In this document: piece after piece, positions 21,101 through 27,436 of the stretch
Layout of the letters: each line of letters starts with the position of its first letter
Numbering within the stretch: the first letter of the stretch is position 1
Origin: Saxidomus purpurata
Lineage: Eukaryota; Mollusca; Bivalvia; Venerida; Veneridae
Direction: 5' to 3'
DNA: 64,000 nucleotides
Assembly (NCBI GenBank): GCA_022818135.1
Contig: JAFMSR010000002.1
Location: 59,723,523 to 59,787,522, forward strand
The notes under the pieces: model-generated
The model's input: only the letters and a program-made list of their open reading frames with translations
The model's database searches: none
What the model was told of the DNA's origin: nothing
Translations under genes and position numbers: made by a program

Positions 21101-22042
21101 CAAAGGAGAAACATTATCGTAAAACTATATTTTAAAATCCCTAAATATGTAAAAGTTTTAATGTAACATCGTTTTGTCTGGTTATCGTTCAGTTTATTAT
21201 GACTTTTTTAAAAATGAAGTAGGTGGTTGAACACTAATGCAATTGGTCGGATTATAGATATCATCCATGTGCGCCCCATGGAACTTTTCTTTTAATCAAG
21301 CGTTTACAAAACACATACTTGTTTACTTCCGGTGATTCGTCGAAAATTAGTTTTAGCAATAGAATAATTATACTTTATACAGAATAATGTCAGAATTTAA
21401 TTGCATGAGGTTTATATTATAAATCAACTGGTCAAATACTGCCTCCGTTGCCCTACATGATCCAGGTATCTTTATCAGTGTTTATTACGCGTTGGATCAA
21501 AGGATAAGTACGTGCAAATCGAAATAGTCCGGATAATTGAGCGTCTGGTTACAATGATACCAGTAGCTTATGTCAATTTTGTTTATATGACATACTGACT
21601 CAAATTCACTCACTTTGTCTAATTTGAATCCATCAAAACAGAGTGCCACAATCAAAATACCAACCATGATGATTAACAAAGTGGTCTTAAAGTTAAAATT
21701 AAGCCTGCAGCATTTCGTGTTTCGAATGCCTACATTTTCATCATGAATTTCGTCATATGGGGTGTCCGACAAAGTTATCAAACAATTGCACGACTTAGCT
21801 AGATCACATTTACTGTTTCAACACTCGATTTGCTTTACAAAATCACTTGTAAACACAATTATTCAGACGACGTCAGCTTCGGTAATCTAACACTTTACAA
21901 TAAGATAATAAAGCAGTAGTAAAAATGTTTACTTATTTTCTCATAAAAACATAAACTTACAGAAATCTATGGACATGTAAAGAAGAAATATGACAAAAAT
22001 CATGTCGAAGTAACTGGGACTTCGACGACTTTCTGTCGCCAT
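69..22042 (-). CDS. BMPR1: BMP receptor type I (ALK3/ALK6-type serine/threonine kinase), 10 of about 11 coding exons
   Basis: Joins of 21961-22042, 15860-16041, 13737-13857, 13080-13194, 9791-9923, 8940-9132, 6537-6728, 6130-6235, 5195-5370 and 69-199 (minus strand, all GT-AG) give one open frame of 477 codons. Domain order: signal peptide (1-27), three-finger ectodomain with the CC-x5-CN motif (C104, C105, C111), membrane span (about 144-165), GS box [10 protein letters not shown] (202-211), kinase. Kinase residues seen: GKGRYG (227-232), K247, E260, HRD (346-348), DLG (366-368). The L45 loop (about 281-290) reads as in BMPR1 proteins, which pair with Smad1/5/8 rather than Smad2/3. Family knowledge: a plasma-membrane receptor that binds BMP ligand with a type II receptor, which phosphorylates the GS box. 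The final exon (about 40 residues) is off the window. BMPR1A and BMPR1B are vertebrate paralogues, so the neutral name is used. Confidence 0.96.
382..1911. mobile_element. hAT-like DNA element with 16-bp terminal inverted repeats
   Basis: CAGGGTTCAAATTTAG at 382-397 is matched by its exact reverse complement at 1896-1911. Subterminal CTAGCTAAAA-type motifs repeat near the left end (396-480) and related TCGCTA/TTTAGCGAG motifs near the right end (1820-1885). CAGGG ends suggest the hAT superfamily. No clean 8-bp target duplication is visible and no transposase is recognised, so the element looks non-autonomous. It sits in the last visible intron of BMPR1. A hairpin GGGTCCGT/ACGGACCC lies at 692-714 within a stretch rich in ACTTCG motifs. 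Confidence 0.6.
1912..3015. other. intron sequence, nothing recognised
   Basis: AT-rich intron DNA of BMPR1 (intron 9, between the exons at 69-199 and 5195-5370). No conserved coding segment, RNA gene or clear repeat boundary is seen. Confidence 0.6.
3016..4191 (+). mobile_element. pearl/HINE-like element A with seven 146-bp core units
   Basis: It begins AACTAGAGCTATCACT, with a small hairpin (ATCAC/GTGAT) and ATACCCCC. About seven direct copies follow; the landmark TTGACCATTG recurs at intervals of 147, 145, 146, 146, 146 and 146 bp. Next come an ACCG microsatellite (about 4111-4136) and a hairpin (4157-4188) ending GGGGGTATAATA. The ATACCCCC start and GGGGGTAT end are inverted. This layout (5' block, tandem core, ACGG-type microsatellite, 3' hairpin) is that of bivalve pearl elements, which are classed with Helentron-associated elements. 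Confidence 0.75.
4192..5194. other. intron sequence, nothing recognised
   Basis: The rest of BMPR1 intron 9 up to the exon at 5195. Low-complexity AT-rich DNA with no feature I can support. Confidence 0.6.
5195..5370 (-). CDS. BMPR1: BMPR1 coding exon 9 (activation segment, APE-like)
   Basis: Codes for residues 375-433 plus one base. It includes [22 protein letters not shown] (written here as two parts: [11 protein letters not shown] and [11 protein letters not shown]), the activation segment and P+1 loop, then [15 protein letters not shown]. The acceptor is TTTCAG|TGAAAC and the donor GGAG|GTAAGT. Confidence 0.96.
6130..6235 (-). CDS. BMPR1: BMPR1 coding exon 8 (catalytic loop and DLG)
   Basis: Codes for residues 340-374 plus two bases of codon 375. 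It carries [12 protein letters not shown] (344-355; catalytic D348) and IADLGLAV (364-371; Mg-binding D366). The catalytic loop has Met349 and Thr351 where vertebrate members have Leu and Ser. The acceptor is TGTAG|GAAAAC and the donor GTCAG|GTTAGT. Confidence 0.96.
6537..6728 (-). CDS. BMPR1: BMPR1 coding exon 7 (kinase, L45 loop)
   Basis: Codes for residues 276-339. It includes [16 protein letters not shown], the L45 loop region that sets R-Smad choice and is of the BMPR1 type, then [14 protein letters not shown]. It ends inside the catalytic-loop approach with donor CACGAG|GTATGC. With exon 8 it totals 298 bp. Confidence 0.96.
6830..7365 (+). repeat. degenerate pearl-type core units
   Basis: Three to four diverged units carry the recurring text GTGACC, TATGCACAACTAGA and TTTTCTGTTTTCAAG. 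Neither terminus is recognisable. They lie directly upstream of, and possibly belong to, the element that begins at 7366. Confidence 0.5.
7366..8456 (+). mobile_element. pearl/HINE-like element B
   Basis: It starts ACAAGAGGGCCATGATGGCC (GGGCCATgATGGCCC is a near-palindrome) and GCTCACCTG. Three core units of about 140-145 bp (7890-8300) carry GGATATTTGGGCTGAAA and GACCTAGTTTTTGACC. An ACGG/ACG-rich stretch follows (8375-8405). The end is a hairpin CCTGAGC/GCTCAGG (8430-8445), then GTGAGCTAAAAA. The GCTCACCTG start and CAGGTGAGC end are inverted. A hairpin followed by CTAA fits a Helitron-type 3' end. It lies in BMPR1 intron 6, antisense to the gene. Confidence 0.72.
7607..7880. repeat. seven-copy array of the palindrome GATCATGATC
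   Basis: The unit GCTGTCTGATCATGATCTGCACT recurs (it is 23 bp; its core is CTGATCATGATCTGCACT). The palindromic cores start at 7625, 7667, 7708 (one change, GGTCATGATC), 7749, 7791, 7825 and 7859, so spacing is 42, 41, 41, 42, 34 and 34 bp. The array sits inside element B before its usual core units. Confidence 0.85.
8940..9132 (-). CDS. BMPR1: BMPR1 coding exon 6 (kinase N-lobe, ATP-binding)
   Basis: Codes for residues 212-275, starting [10 protein letters not shown]. It contains the glycine loop GKGRYGEV (227-234), ATP-anchoring Lys in AVK (247) and the C-helix Glu in REAELYQ (260). The donor is CCTAG|GTATGC. The acceptor is TTTAAAG|GTTCAA, and an ATCA-type microsatellite occupies the place of the usual polypyrimidine tract. 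Confidence 0.97.
9138..9175. repeat. ATCA tetranucleotide microsatellite next to a splice acceptor
   Basis: An almost pure (AATC)n tract of about nine units begins five bases above the exon 6 acceptor AG (9133-9134). On the transcribed minus strand it reads (GATT)n and fills the polypyrimidine/branch-point interval. Confidence 0.95.
9791..9923 (-). CDS. BMPR1: BMPR1 coding exon 5 (juxtamembrane and GS box)
   Basis: Codes for residues 168-211 and ends with [19 protein letters not shown]. This is the GS box phosphorylated by the type II receptor, followed by the LPLL motif that binds FKBP12 in this family. The acceptor is TGAAG|GTTTCG and the donor TTACTG|GTAAAT, in phase 0. Confidence 0.96.
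10464..12340 (+). mobile_element. pearl/HINE-like composite, A-family ends
   Basis: It begins AACTAGAACTATCACT, matching the start of element A, with a hairpin ATCACTGAAGGTGAT and ATACCCCCC. Inside are an A-rich stretch (10750-10806), an ACGG tract near 11004, three diverged units (11071-11450), a CCCG/CCGC tract (11465-11482) and a core of five units at exact 146-bp intervals (landmark TGACCT at 11565, 11711, 11857, 12003, 12149). The end is an ACGG-like stretch and a perfect 10-bp hairpin (12307-12316 with 12320-12329), then AGTATAAAA. The several internal microsatellite tracts suggest two or three elements nested or joined. Confidence 0.7.
12341..13045 (+). mobile_element. third A-family pearl/HINE-like copy, 5' end lost
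   Basis: Three diverged core units of about 136-149 bp (landmark GAAAATC at 12393, 12529, 12678; also ATGAACATTTG) lead to ATATATACC and a hairpin ending GGGGGTATAATA at about 13044. That terminus matches element A at 4180-4191. The start is not recognisable. It lies in BMPR1 intron 4. Confidence 0.6.
13080..13194 (-). CDS. BMPR1: BMPR1 coding exon 4 (transmembrane segment)
   Basis: Codes for residues 129-167. A juxtamembrane stretch with the sequon NLT (140-142) is followed by about 22 hydrophobic residues ([20 protein letters not shown] and on), then Arg at the cytoplasmic side once joined to exon 5. The donor is TTAAG|GTAAGC. The 3' hairpin of a pearl-like element ends only about 35 bp inside the intron beyond this donor. 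Confidence 0.93.
13737..13857 (-). CDS. BMPR1: BMPR1 coding exon 3 (ectodomain end)
   Basis: Codes for residues 89-128. It contains [11 protein letters not shown] (102-112), matching the conserved CC-x5-CN end of type I receptor ectodomains, then a Thr/Pro-rich stalk. The acceptor is TTTCAG|TGTCAG and the donor CACCAG|GTAATG; it ends in phase 1. Confidence 0.95.
14157..15533 (+). repeat. 42-bp minisatellite, 28 copies, with one continuous open frame
   Basis: Twenty-eight head-to-tail 42-bp units fill 14160-15335 exactly, with no length change. Read on the plus strand they give a 14-residue unit ([14 protein letters not shown]); the frame runs from ATG 14157 through 66 unique codons to TGA at 15531-15533. 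Variants recur: T/R at position 12, H/Y at 1, S/Y at 3, and the F8/V11 form. The array lies in BMPR1 intron 2, antisense to the gene. Because 42 is a multiple of three and the units have equal length, an open frame is expected if one unit lacks a stop; the other five frames each contain a stop per unit. No splice, promoter or homology evidence shows translation, and the non-repeat tail is unrecognised. I treat it as a minisatellite. Confidence 0.9.
15540..15859. other. intron sequence, nothing recognised
   Basis: Plain AT-rich intron between the minisatellite open frame and exon 2. Confidence 0.5.
15860..16041 (-). CDS. BMPR1: BMPR1 coding exon 2 (ligand-binding ectodomain, first part)
   Basis: Codes for residues 28-88 with Cys at 28, 33, 35, 38, 48, 56 and 77, and an N-glycosylation sequon at N46 (NET). 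The acceptor follows a T-rich tract ending CAG. The donor is CAG|GTTTGT and the end phase is 0. The cysteine spacing (CYCSPC) fits the activin-receptor-type three-finger fold. Confidence 0.93.
16080..16250 (+). repeat. fragment of a B-family pearl-like element
   Basis: GTTTCACTCACCTGAGC, then GACCTAGTTTTTACCTCGATATGA, broken up, resemble the start and core text (GCTCACCTG, GACCTAGTTTTTGACC) of element B. Only a fragment remains. Confidence 0.45.
16251..17712. other. intron 1, nothing recognised
   Basis: Non-coding AT-rich DNA in BMPR1 intron 1. I see no domain, RNA gene or tandem repeat in it. Confidence 0.5.
17713..18783. mobile_element. element bounded by 17-bp perfect inverted repeats, with a B-family copy inside
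   Basis: AGCAGTGTCTATTCTAG (17713-17729) is the exact reverse complement of 18767-18783. The interval holds a B-family pearl-like copy starting about 17788 (ACAGGGCCATGATGGCCC, GCTCACCTG). That copy has four core units spaced 165, 150 and 167 bp (landmark CCTTGTGGTTTCAG at 18101, 18266, 18416, 18583) and lacks a recognisable 3' hairpin. The B copy probably inserted into an older inverted-repeat element. Confidence 0.55.
18784..19846. other. intron 1, nothing recognised
   Basis: Non-coding stretch without a recognised feature. AATTCGACCAG is repeated at 19544 and 19560 only. Confidence 0.5.
19847..20806 (+). mobile_element. pearl/HINE-like element D (GCTCGACTTTT family)
   Basis: It starts ACAAGAGCTGTCAGTAGGAC, with a hairpin GCTGTC/GACAGC, then GCTCGACTTTT. 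About five core units of roughly 152-166 bp follow, each with AAGGGCCATAATT and TTGACAGAGTTA (landmark ACAG at 19974, 20137, 20303, 20463, 20615). The end is a hairpin CCTTTT/AAAAG and GTCGAGCTAAAAA. The GCTCGACTTTT start and AAAAGTCGAGC end are inverted. It has the same plan as element B but a different sequence. It lies in intron 1 and is antisense to BMPR1. Confidence 0.72.
21497..21781 (-). other. open frame with a membrane-span-like segment in intron 1 (unproven)
   Basis: A 94-codon minus-strand frame holds a hydrophobic run [15 protein letters not shown] after a basic/Cys stretch, then a sequon NQT, resembling the start of a type II membrane protein. It has no ATG before the hydrophobic run (only TTG) and no recognised family. 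A possible donor (CAC|GTACTT) lies near its end. It sits 180 bp inside BMPR1 intron 1 and could be an unrelated exon or chance. Confidence 0.15.
21961..22042 (-). CDS. BMPR1: BMPR1 coding exon 1 (start codon and signal peptide)
   Basis: Codes for residues 1-27 and ends with T before GTAAGT; the split codon T|GT becomes Cys28 with exon 2. The chosen ATG at 22042 has A at -3 and G at +4, a strong context. An in-frame ATG nine codons upstream (22069) has a weak context (T at -3), and an in-frame TAG lies further upstream. The hydrophobic run [10 protein letters not shown] (residues 14-23) is the signal-peptide core. The first exon is found by phase and donor fit rather than by homology, because signal peptides are not conserved. 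Confidence 0.85.
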
Positions 22043-22300
22043 TTTGTCTTTGTATGCGTAATTCGTCATCAAGTCTTGCTGTCTATATGATCGGTAATTT
22101 CCGACACGGAGTGTACCGAAAACGCAACACTAAATAACAGTACCTAGACCGTACCTCAAACCAGGATTGATTTTCTAGTGCAGAGTACATGAACTTCACC
22201 AAAAATATGACAGTGTCAGGTACCAAGGGTAAACAAATCCAGTCAGTCAGCACCAGAAAATCACTTGTTCGTGCAATGTACATCCTACATATAGGTAGTT
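22043..22300 (-). promoter_or_regulatory. 5' leader and putative promoter side of BMPR1
   Basis: The start codon is embedded in AAAATGGCGAC, close to the YY1 consensus AANATGGCG, a common arrangement at translation starts of TATA-less animal genes. A second in-frame ATG is at 22069. No TATA box or transcription start can be set from sequence, and an untranslated upstream exon is possible. Confidence 0.3.
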
Positions 22301-22739
22301 ATCACACACAAGCTTTGTATTTAACAGTGATAAATAACCAACCTTTTCTTGTTTAATTAGAAGTTTAGGTTATGCATGGCGCCTTCGTATTCTTGTGGTC
22401 AGTGCTACCTGAATGTCAATTATATGCTAAGAAGACAGTAACAATTCTTTACTGACCTGTTTCTCCATTTATTAGGAAACCAAAAATCTCATTTGATAAG
22501 TTTGTTGAGATCTACCTACCTACCTTCCTATCTGCCAGTTATGTTAAACCCTTTACATTTGTGTGTCAAGCCATAATACTTTTAGTTGAGAAAAGAAATA
22601 TAAGATAGGTTTAAAAGAAATACAATAAAAAGTAAGTTATGTTGGAAAAATTAGGTATGGTTAAAAGGTAAAAACAAGCCTAGCGTTCTGACTACTGGTA
22701 GGGTGAGACATGATCAATATAGGCAACTGCTGCACTGAA

Positions 22740-23757
22740 CTACTTTGGTGTTGGGAGGGATATAATTTCTGGCGGAAGGCTATTCCAGTGGTTCTGGGAA
22801 AAAGGAGAATTTAAAGTAGTCAGTGGTTGCTGAGATAAACCTGTAGCATAGTGTATATGGTTATATATAGATTGACGAGAGGGCGGGGTTAAGTAAGGGA
22901 TAGGGATAGCAACCTCTTTGTTTATTATTTTGTACATAAGGGAAAGCCTGCTGTCGATACGTCTGAGATCGAGTCTACGCAGGTTTAAGGACTGTAAAGT
23001 GTTTGTCACAATGGATGTCCGGATGTAACTTGACCAGCGGGCTGCTCGACGTTTGGCAGCCTCAATCTGGTCAACTTGTGACTGTGTATGAGTAGACCAT
23101 ACACCAGATCCGTTCTCGACCTGGGACGTACAAGAGTCTGGTATGCTGTGGACTTATCTCTTATTGTATACTGATGTGACCAGATCATTGACAAGCATTA
23201 CAAGGTGACTTACACATGACCTCTTTTCTCTTAAATCATGCTGTAAGTGATAGAGCACATCAACGTTTGTGAAGTGATTAACAATAGATGAGGAAACAAT
23301 GTGTTCCAAGACCTTACCAGAGTACACATGTGAGGAAAATGGGTCTATAGTTTGCTGGGTTTGACCTGTCACCTTTCCTAAAGATAGGGGCAATGTTGGC
23401 TGTCTTCCATTGAAAAGGGACAGCTCCTTCTTGGAGAGACTTTTGGAAAATAACCTAGAGTATGGGGTATAATTCCTTTGACAGTGTCTTTAGCACAGTA
23501 GCTTTAGGTGGTAAGCCTCTTTAACCCTTTTCGTAGATGTCTAAGTACAAGGACTCTTTTGTGGTCTTGGGGTTTACTTGACTTCTTATATTTTTTGAAA
23601 GCACGATTTCGTCTCCTTATTATTCTTTTAATGCCCTGGTTAATCCAGGATAAGTGATTCCTTGTTGATGGCAGTTTAAACAGAATGAACTTTTCTGTGC
23701 GGGAGTTTAAAGTACTGAAGAAATTTTCCAATAACTCTTCTGTGTCTAGTGCAGATT
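22740..23757 (-). mobile_element. CR1-like LINE, 3' half: linker and truncated reverse transcriptase
   Basis: In minus-strand order: a linker with LSWINQGIKRIIRRRNRAFKK (23504-23757, read as LSWINQGIKR and IIRRRNRAFKK), then an RT fingers piece GKVLEHIVSS and LREKRSCVSHLVMLVNDL (23154-23393). A junction near 23160 jumps straight to the C-terminal RT part STAYQTLVRP, LQSLNLRRLDLRRIDSRLSL and NHWNSLPPEI (22740-23190). The palm with the YADD box is deleted and several frame changes exist, so it is a dead copy. It lies upstream of BMPR1 exon 1, same strand. Confidence 0.85.
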
Positions 23758-24318
23758 ATGTTACCTCCCTATTCATATTCATATTAAAATCGCAACGTCC
23801 GTCTGTCCTTCTGACCGTCTGTTCGTCTGTCCGTCCGTCTGTGCGTCCCCACTTACACATTCGTGTCCGGACTGTAACTTTGTCGTACAGTGAAGATTTT
23901 AAAATAACTTGGCACAAATGTCTAGCACATCAAGACGACGTGTCGCGTGCAAGACCCACGTCCCTACCTGAAAGGTCAAGGTCACACTTAGAGTTTGAAG
24001 GTAATGGAATCCGGAATATATGCACACATTCGTGTCCGGACTGTAACTTTGTCATGCATTGACTGATTTAAAAATAACTTGGCACAAATGTTCAGCGCAT
24101 CAAGACAATGTGTTTTGTGCAATAACCATGTTCCTACCTCAAAGGTCAAGGTCACACTTAGCGTTTAAAAGTAATGGAATACTGTATGCATGGTAACTCT
24201 GTCATGCATGGAAGGATTTTAGAATTACATATCACAATTATTGAGCACATGGAGAAGACACAGATTGTGAGACACCTCTTTCAGGGGCATTCGTCACTTG
24301 TAAGGGACAGCTCTTGTT
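23758..24318. repeat. pearl-like repeat inserted in the LINE
   Basis: It separates the LINE endonuclease part (24320-25101) from its linker (23504-23757). It begins GTTACCTCCCTATTCATA, then CCGT/CTGT-rich text (23805-23850). Two to three units at about 169 bp follow (CATTCGTGTCCGGACTGTAA at 23858 and 24027), each with AAAGGTCAAGGTCACACTTA. Confidence 0.65.
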
Positions 24319-25101
24319 TGATGATTTTCTCTCAATGATGGCTTTATGGCTTCCAAGTCCGCTTGTTTTGTACAAGGGAATGTCTTGCGGCTTTTGGTAA
24401 TAAATTTTTGCTTTAAAACTACTGTAATCTAGTTCATGGGCTTTGTAATATACTCATATAAACAAAGGCTTGTTTCCTACAAGATCAAGTTTGATCCAAA
24501 GAAATTCATGTTCAGACTGGAGTTCATGTATGTCTTGGACAGTTATTCAGTTTCTAACGGCAATGAAGACCCTTCCACCGGTCTGATTGATGCGATTACG
24601 GCAGAATATTGAGTAGCCTAGATGGAGATAAAACACTTCATTGGTAAAGTACTTAGGTTTAAGCCAGGATTCGTTGCAAATAATTATATCGGGTTTGGCG
24701 GAGATAACTTGATTATTGAATTCCAGTTTCTTGTCAACTAGGGATCTGCAGTTTATAATTTGGACTTTTACAGACCGTTTAATAATATTTGTGGGGCGTA
24801 GTTTGGGCTGTGTCCTCTGGTGTGGGTAAGTACGTTTCATATCGTTCGAGTATGGATTTTCACTTTCAAGGGAATCTAGTCTTGCGATGGAAACAGTAGT
24901 GACATTGATATTTTCACAAAGGGTGTATTTCCAGACTCCTGTTGCCCCAGAGTCGCCTAACCTGTCATATAGGGAACCATTAATGTTTTGGCAATCTGCA
25001 GAAAACCATGCCATACACTTATCACACTGAACACCCTTACAATTCCAGGTGACAGGCGTTTCACAATTTGTACAAGGAAAGACTGTTGAATTTCCTTCCA
25101 A
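24319..25101 (-). mobile_element. CR1-like LINE, 5' half: PHD-like finger and endonuclease
   Basis: The frame at 24547-25101 gives a zinc-finger-like segment (CTNCETPVTWNCKGVQCDKC at residues 10-29, then DCQNI) and an apurinic-type endonuclease start (IINCRSLVDKKLEF, PDIIICNESWL, GGRVFIAVRN). A frame change continues the endonuclease down to 24319. A PHD-like finger next to an EN domain is usual for CR1-type LINEs of invertebrates. No ATG opens the frame, so the copy is 5' truncated or mutated. Confidence 0.82.
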
Positions 25102-25403
25102 GTATACATCTTACTACACTGGACCTGGGTTTAATTCAACGTCTGTATACATGGTTAACAATAACAAGCAAAGTTTACCTTTGCTTACATTTTTTGAGTA
25201 GTGAAGTTTATCCCACTGGTGTATAACCAATATCAGCTGTAAAGAAACTGAGCTATGATGTGTGAGTGTGTCTTAACATATCATTGCACATTGAGATGAT
25301 CTCAGACAGAATAAATGTTTCTTGATAGAGATATTTTCTTTAGGCAGAGAATTTTCTCAAAACAAAAGAGTTTGTCAATCTCAAAACACTTCATAAGTCT
25401 AAC

Positions 25404-25539
25404 CAGGGACCGGTAGTTCGACATTTTAACCGGCGTATGAGTTAACTTTTGGTTAAATTTTGATTAAAATGCTACTCGCAATAGGGAAAACTAGTGTGAA
25501 AGTTAAAAACCGGTTAAATTTTCGGACAACCGGGTCCTG
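25404..25539. mobile_element. 136-bp MITE with CAGGGACCGG ends
   Basis: CAGGGACCGGTAGTTCG at the left is inverted, with four differences, at the right end (CGGACAACCGGGTCCTG). The interior is rich in GGTTAA motifs. It is too short to encode anything, and the CAGGG ends are hAT-like. Confidence 0.6.
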
Positions 25540-25779
25540 CTATGTACCAACAGCCCGATGAGAAGCTGCCTGAATGCTCTATGTGAGTACTGTCTGTATA
25601 GGCATAAACAGCTCAGGAATATTTCCAGACAATGCTATGTCATATATTTGTATACGGGGACAGGATTTGAACAAACTTGGTACTGGACAATGGTTTGGTA
25701 GAAGAATATTTTAAAAACTTTTCCTTTCGGTTGCTATATTGCAACCATAGTTCTGCTTAGATCCACTTATAGTACAGTC

Positions 25780-27330
25780 ATTCTGGGGTTGGACCGGGAA
25801 AAAATTTGAACAGAAATGAATCCTTCACCATGACTTTGCAAATGGACTACCTTTTAACATAAAGAAAAGTTCCCATTGATATGTGTGGTGGAAATGTTAT
25901 TTTGGGTATTTTCATGTTTTTTCGATGTTTTAGATGGGAATTTCTGTAATTATATTTCTTATTTTGATTATTTTCAACAAATATTTATGTTGTTTTCAAT
26001 TTTTAATTCAAAACTACTGTAACTATGTAATGAAAAAAAATTGGGTGGAAATTGTCCATATTCACTTACTTTTGGGGGCATTTTCATGCTTTTTTGCTGT
26101 TTTAAGTGGGAATTTTTGTAGTTTAATGTTTAATTATGATTATTGTCAACAAATATTTGTGTTATTTTTATTTTTCGATTGGGAGCTACTATAACTATTC
26201 AATAAAAACTTTTTGGGTGAATATTTTCCAAATGCGACAACTTTTTGGGGTAGTTTCATGCTTTTTTGCCGTTTTAAGTGGACATTTCTGTAATTGAAAT
26301 TCTTTTTTTGACGATTGTCAATTCATATTTATGCTGTTTTTTTTCTATTCAAAACTACTTAAGCTTTAAACTAAAACATACGTGGTTGAAAATATCTATA
26401 TTCATCCAATTTTTGGGGCATTTTCATCCAATTTTGATGTTCTAAGTGGTATTTCTGTAGTTGTATTTTTTTATTTTGATCATTCGTTTTTATGTTATTC
26501 CTAGTTTTATTTAAATCTACTGTATCTATGAATTAAATATCTGAGCGAATTTTGTCTATTTTCACAAACTATTTTGGGTAATTTTCATGTTTTTTTATGT
26601 TTTTAATCACATTTTCTGTATTTCATTTACGTGTCGCCCTTTCGGAGAAAATGCGACACACAGAGATCGCTTTGTCTGTCAGTTGGACCAGTCCGTCAGT
26701 CCGTCAGAAAAACATAATGTTGGCTATAACCTTGCCATTTCTTAAGCTTTCTTCATCAAACTTTCAAATTATATTGCTTATGACAAAAGGCTCGTAATGC
26801 CGCCCAATTTTTTAGGTCAAGGTCATTTTTGACAGAGTCATGCTCATTTTGTACTTAGATTTTGTCATGAGAACCTAACGTTGGCTATAATTTTGCCAAT
26901 CTTAAGATTTCTTCATCAAACTTTCAAATTGTATAGCTTATGACAAAAGGGTCATGATGCCGCCATATTTTTTAGGTCAAGATCATATTTGACATTTGAG
27001 TCATGCCCCTTTTTGTACTTGGATTTTGTCACGAAATTATTGGTTATTATGACAAAGTGTAAGAGGAAGGGCGACACAAGTGTTCTACTGAACTCCTATC
27101 TAGTTTAAATTTGATTATTGTCAACATTTATATCCTTCATATTTTTTTCTATTCTACTAGCAGCTTGATTCTTGTCAAATTGGGTGGAAATGTATCAGTT
27201 TGACCAACTTTTGGGTCATTTTCTTGTATTTTGATGTTTAAAGTAGTAATTACTTAAACAGATTTATCAAGTTTTATTTTTGTCAGCATATATTTATTTG
27301 TCACATAGTCTCGTATTTAGTATTACTATC
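25780..27330. repeat. AT-rich array, period about 160-180 bp, left part
   Basis: The text TTTTGGG..ATTTTCATG, GTTTTAAGTGGGAATTTCTGTA and TTGTCAACAAATATTTATG recurs; TTCATG landmarks are at 25911, 26093, 26255, 26423 and 26584. The 445-bp element at 26631-27077 interrupts it. Related text reappears at 29060-29440, beyond the retrotransposon at 27437-29055. Confidence 0.75.
26631..27077. mobile_element. element with GTGTCGCCCTT inverted ends inside the AT-rich array
   Basis: GTGTCGCCCTT (26631-26641) is inverted exactly at 27067-27077. Inside are two core units 161 bp apart (GTTGGCTATAA at about 26719 and 26880), each with TTTTTAGGTCAAG and TGACA..GTCATGC. A short-core pearl-like element or MITE. 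Confidence 0.65.
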
Positions 27331-27436
27331 AGCTGAATTCTAGATGATTGTGCAAACACTAAATCAGGAAATGAAATGGTACATGCACATGGACATCAAC
27401 CAAATTCTAGCTAGCAAACAATAAAACAAGCTGGAT

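Noticed and set aside
25934..26194. Hydrophobic 86-codon frame
   Set aside because: It spans two units of the AT-rich array; Phe/Leu come from T-rich repeat text.
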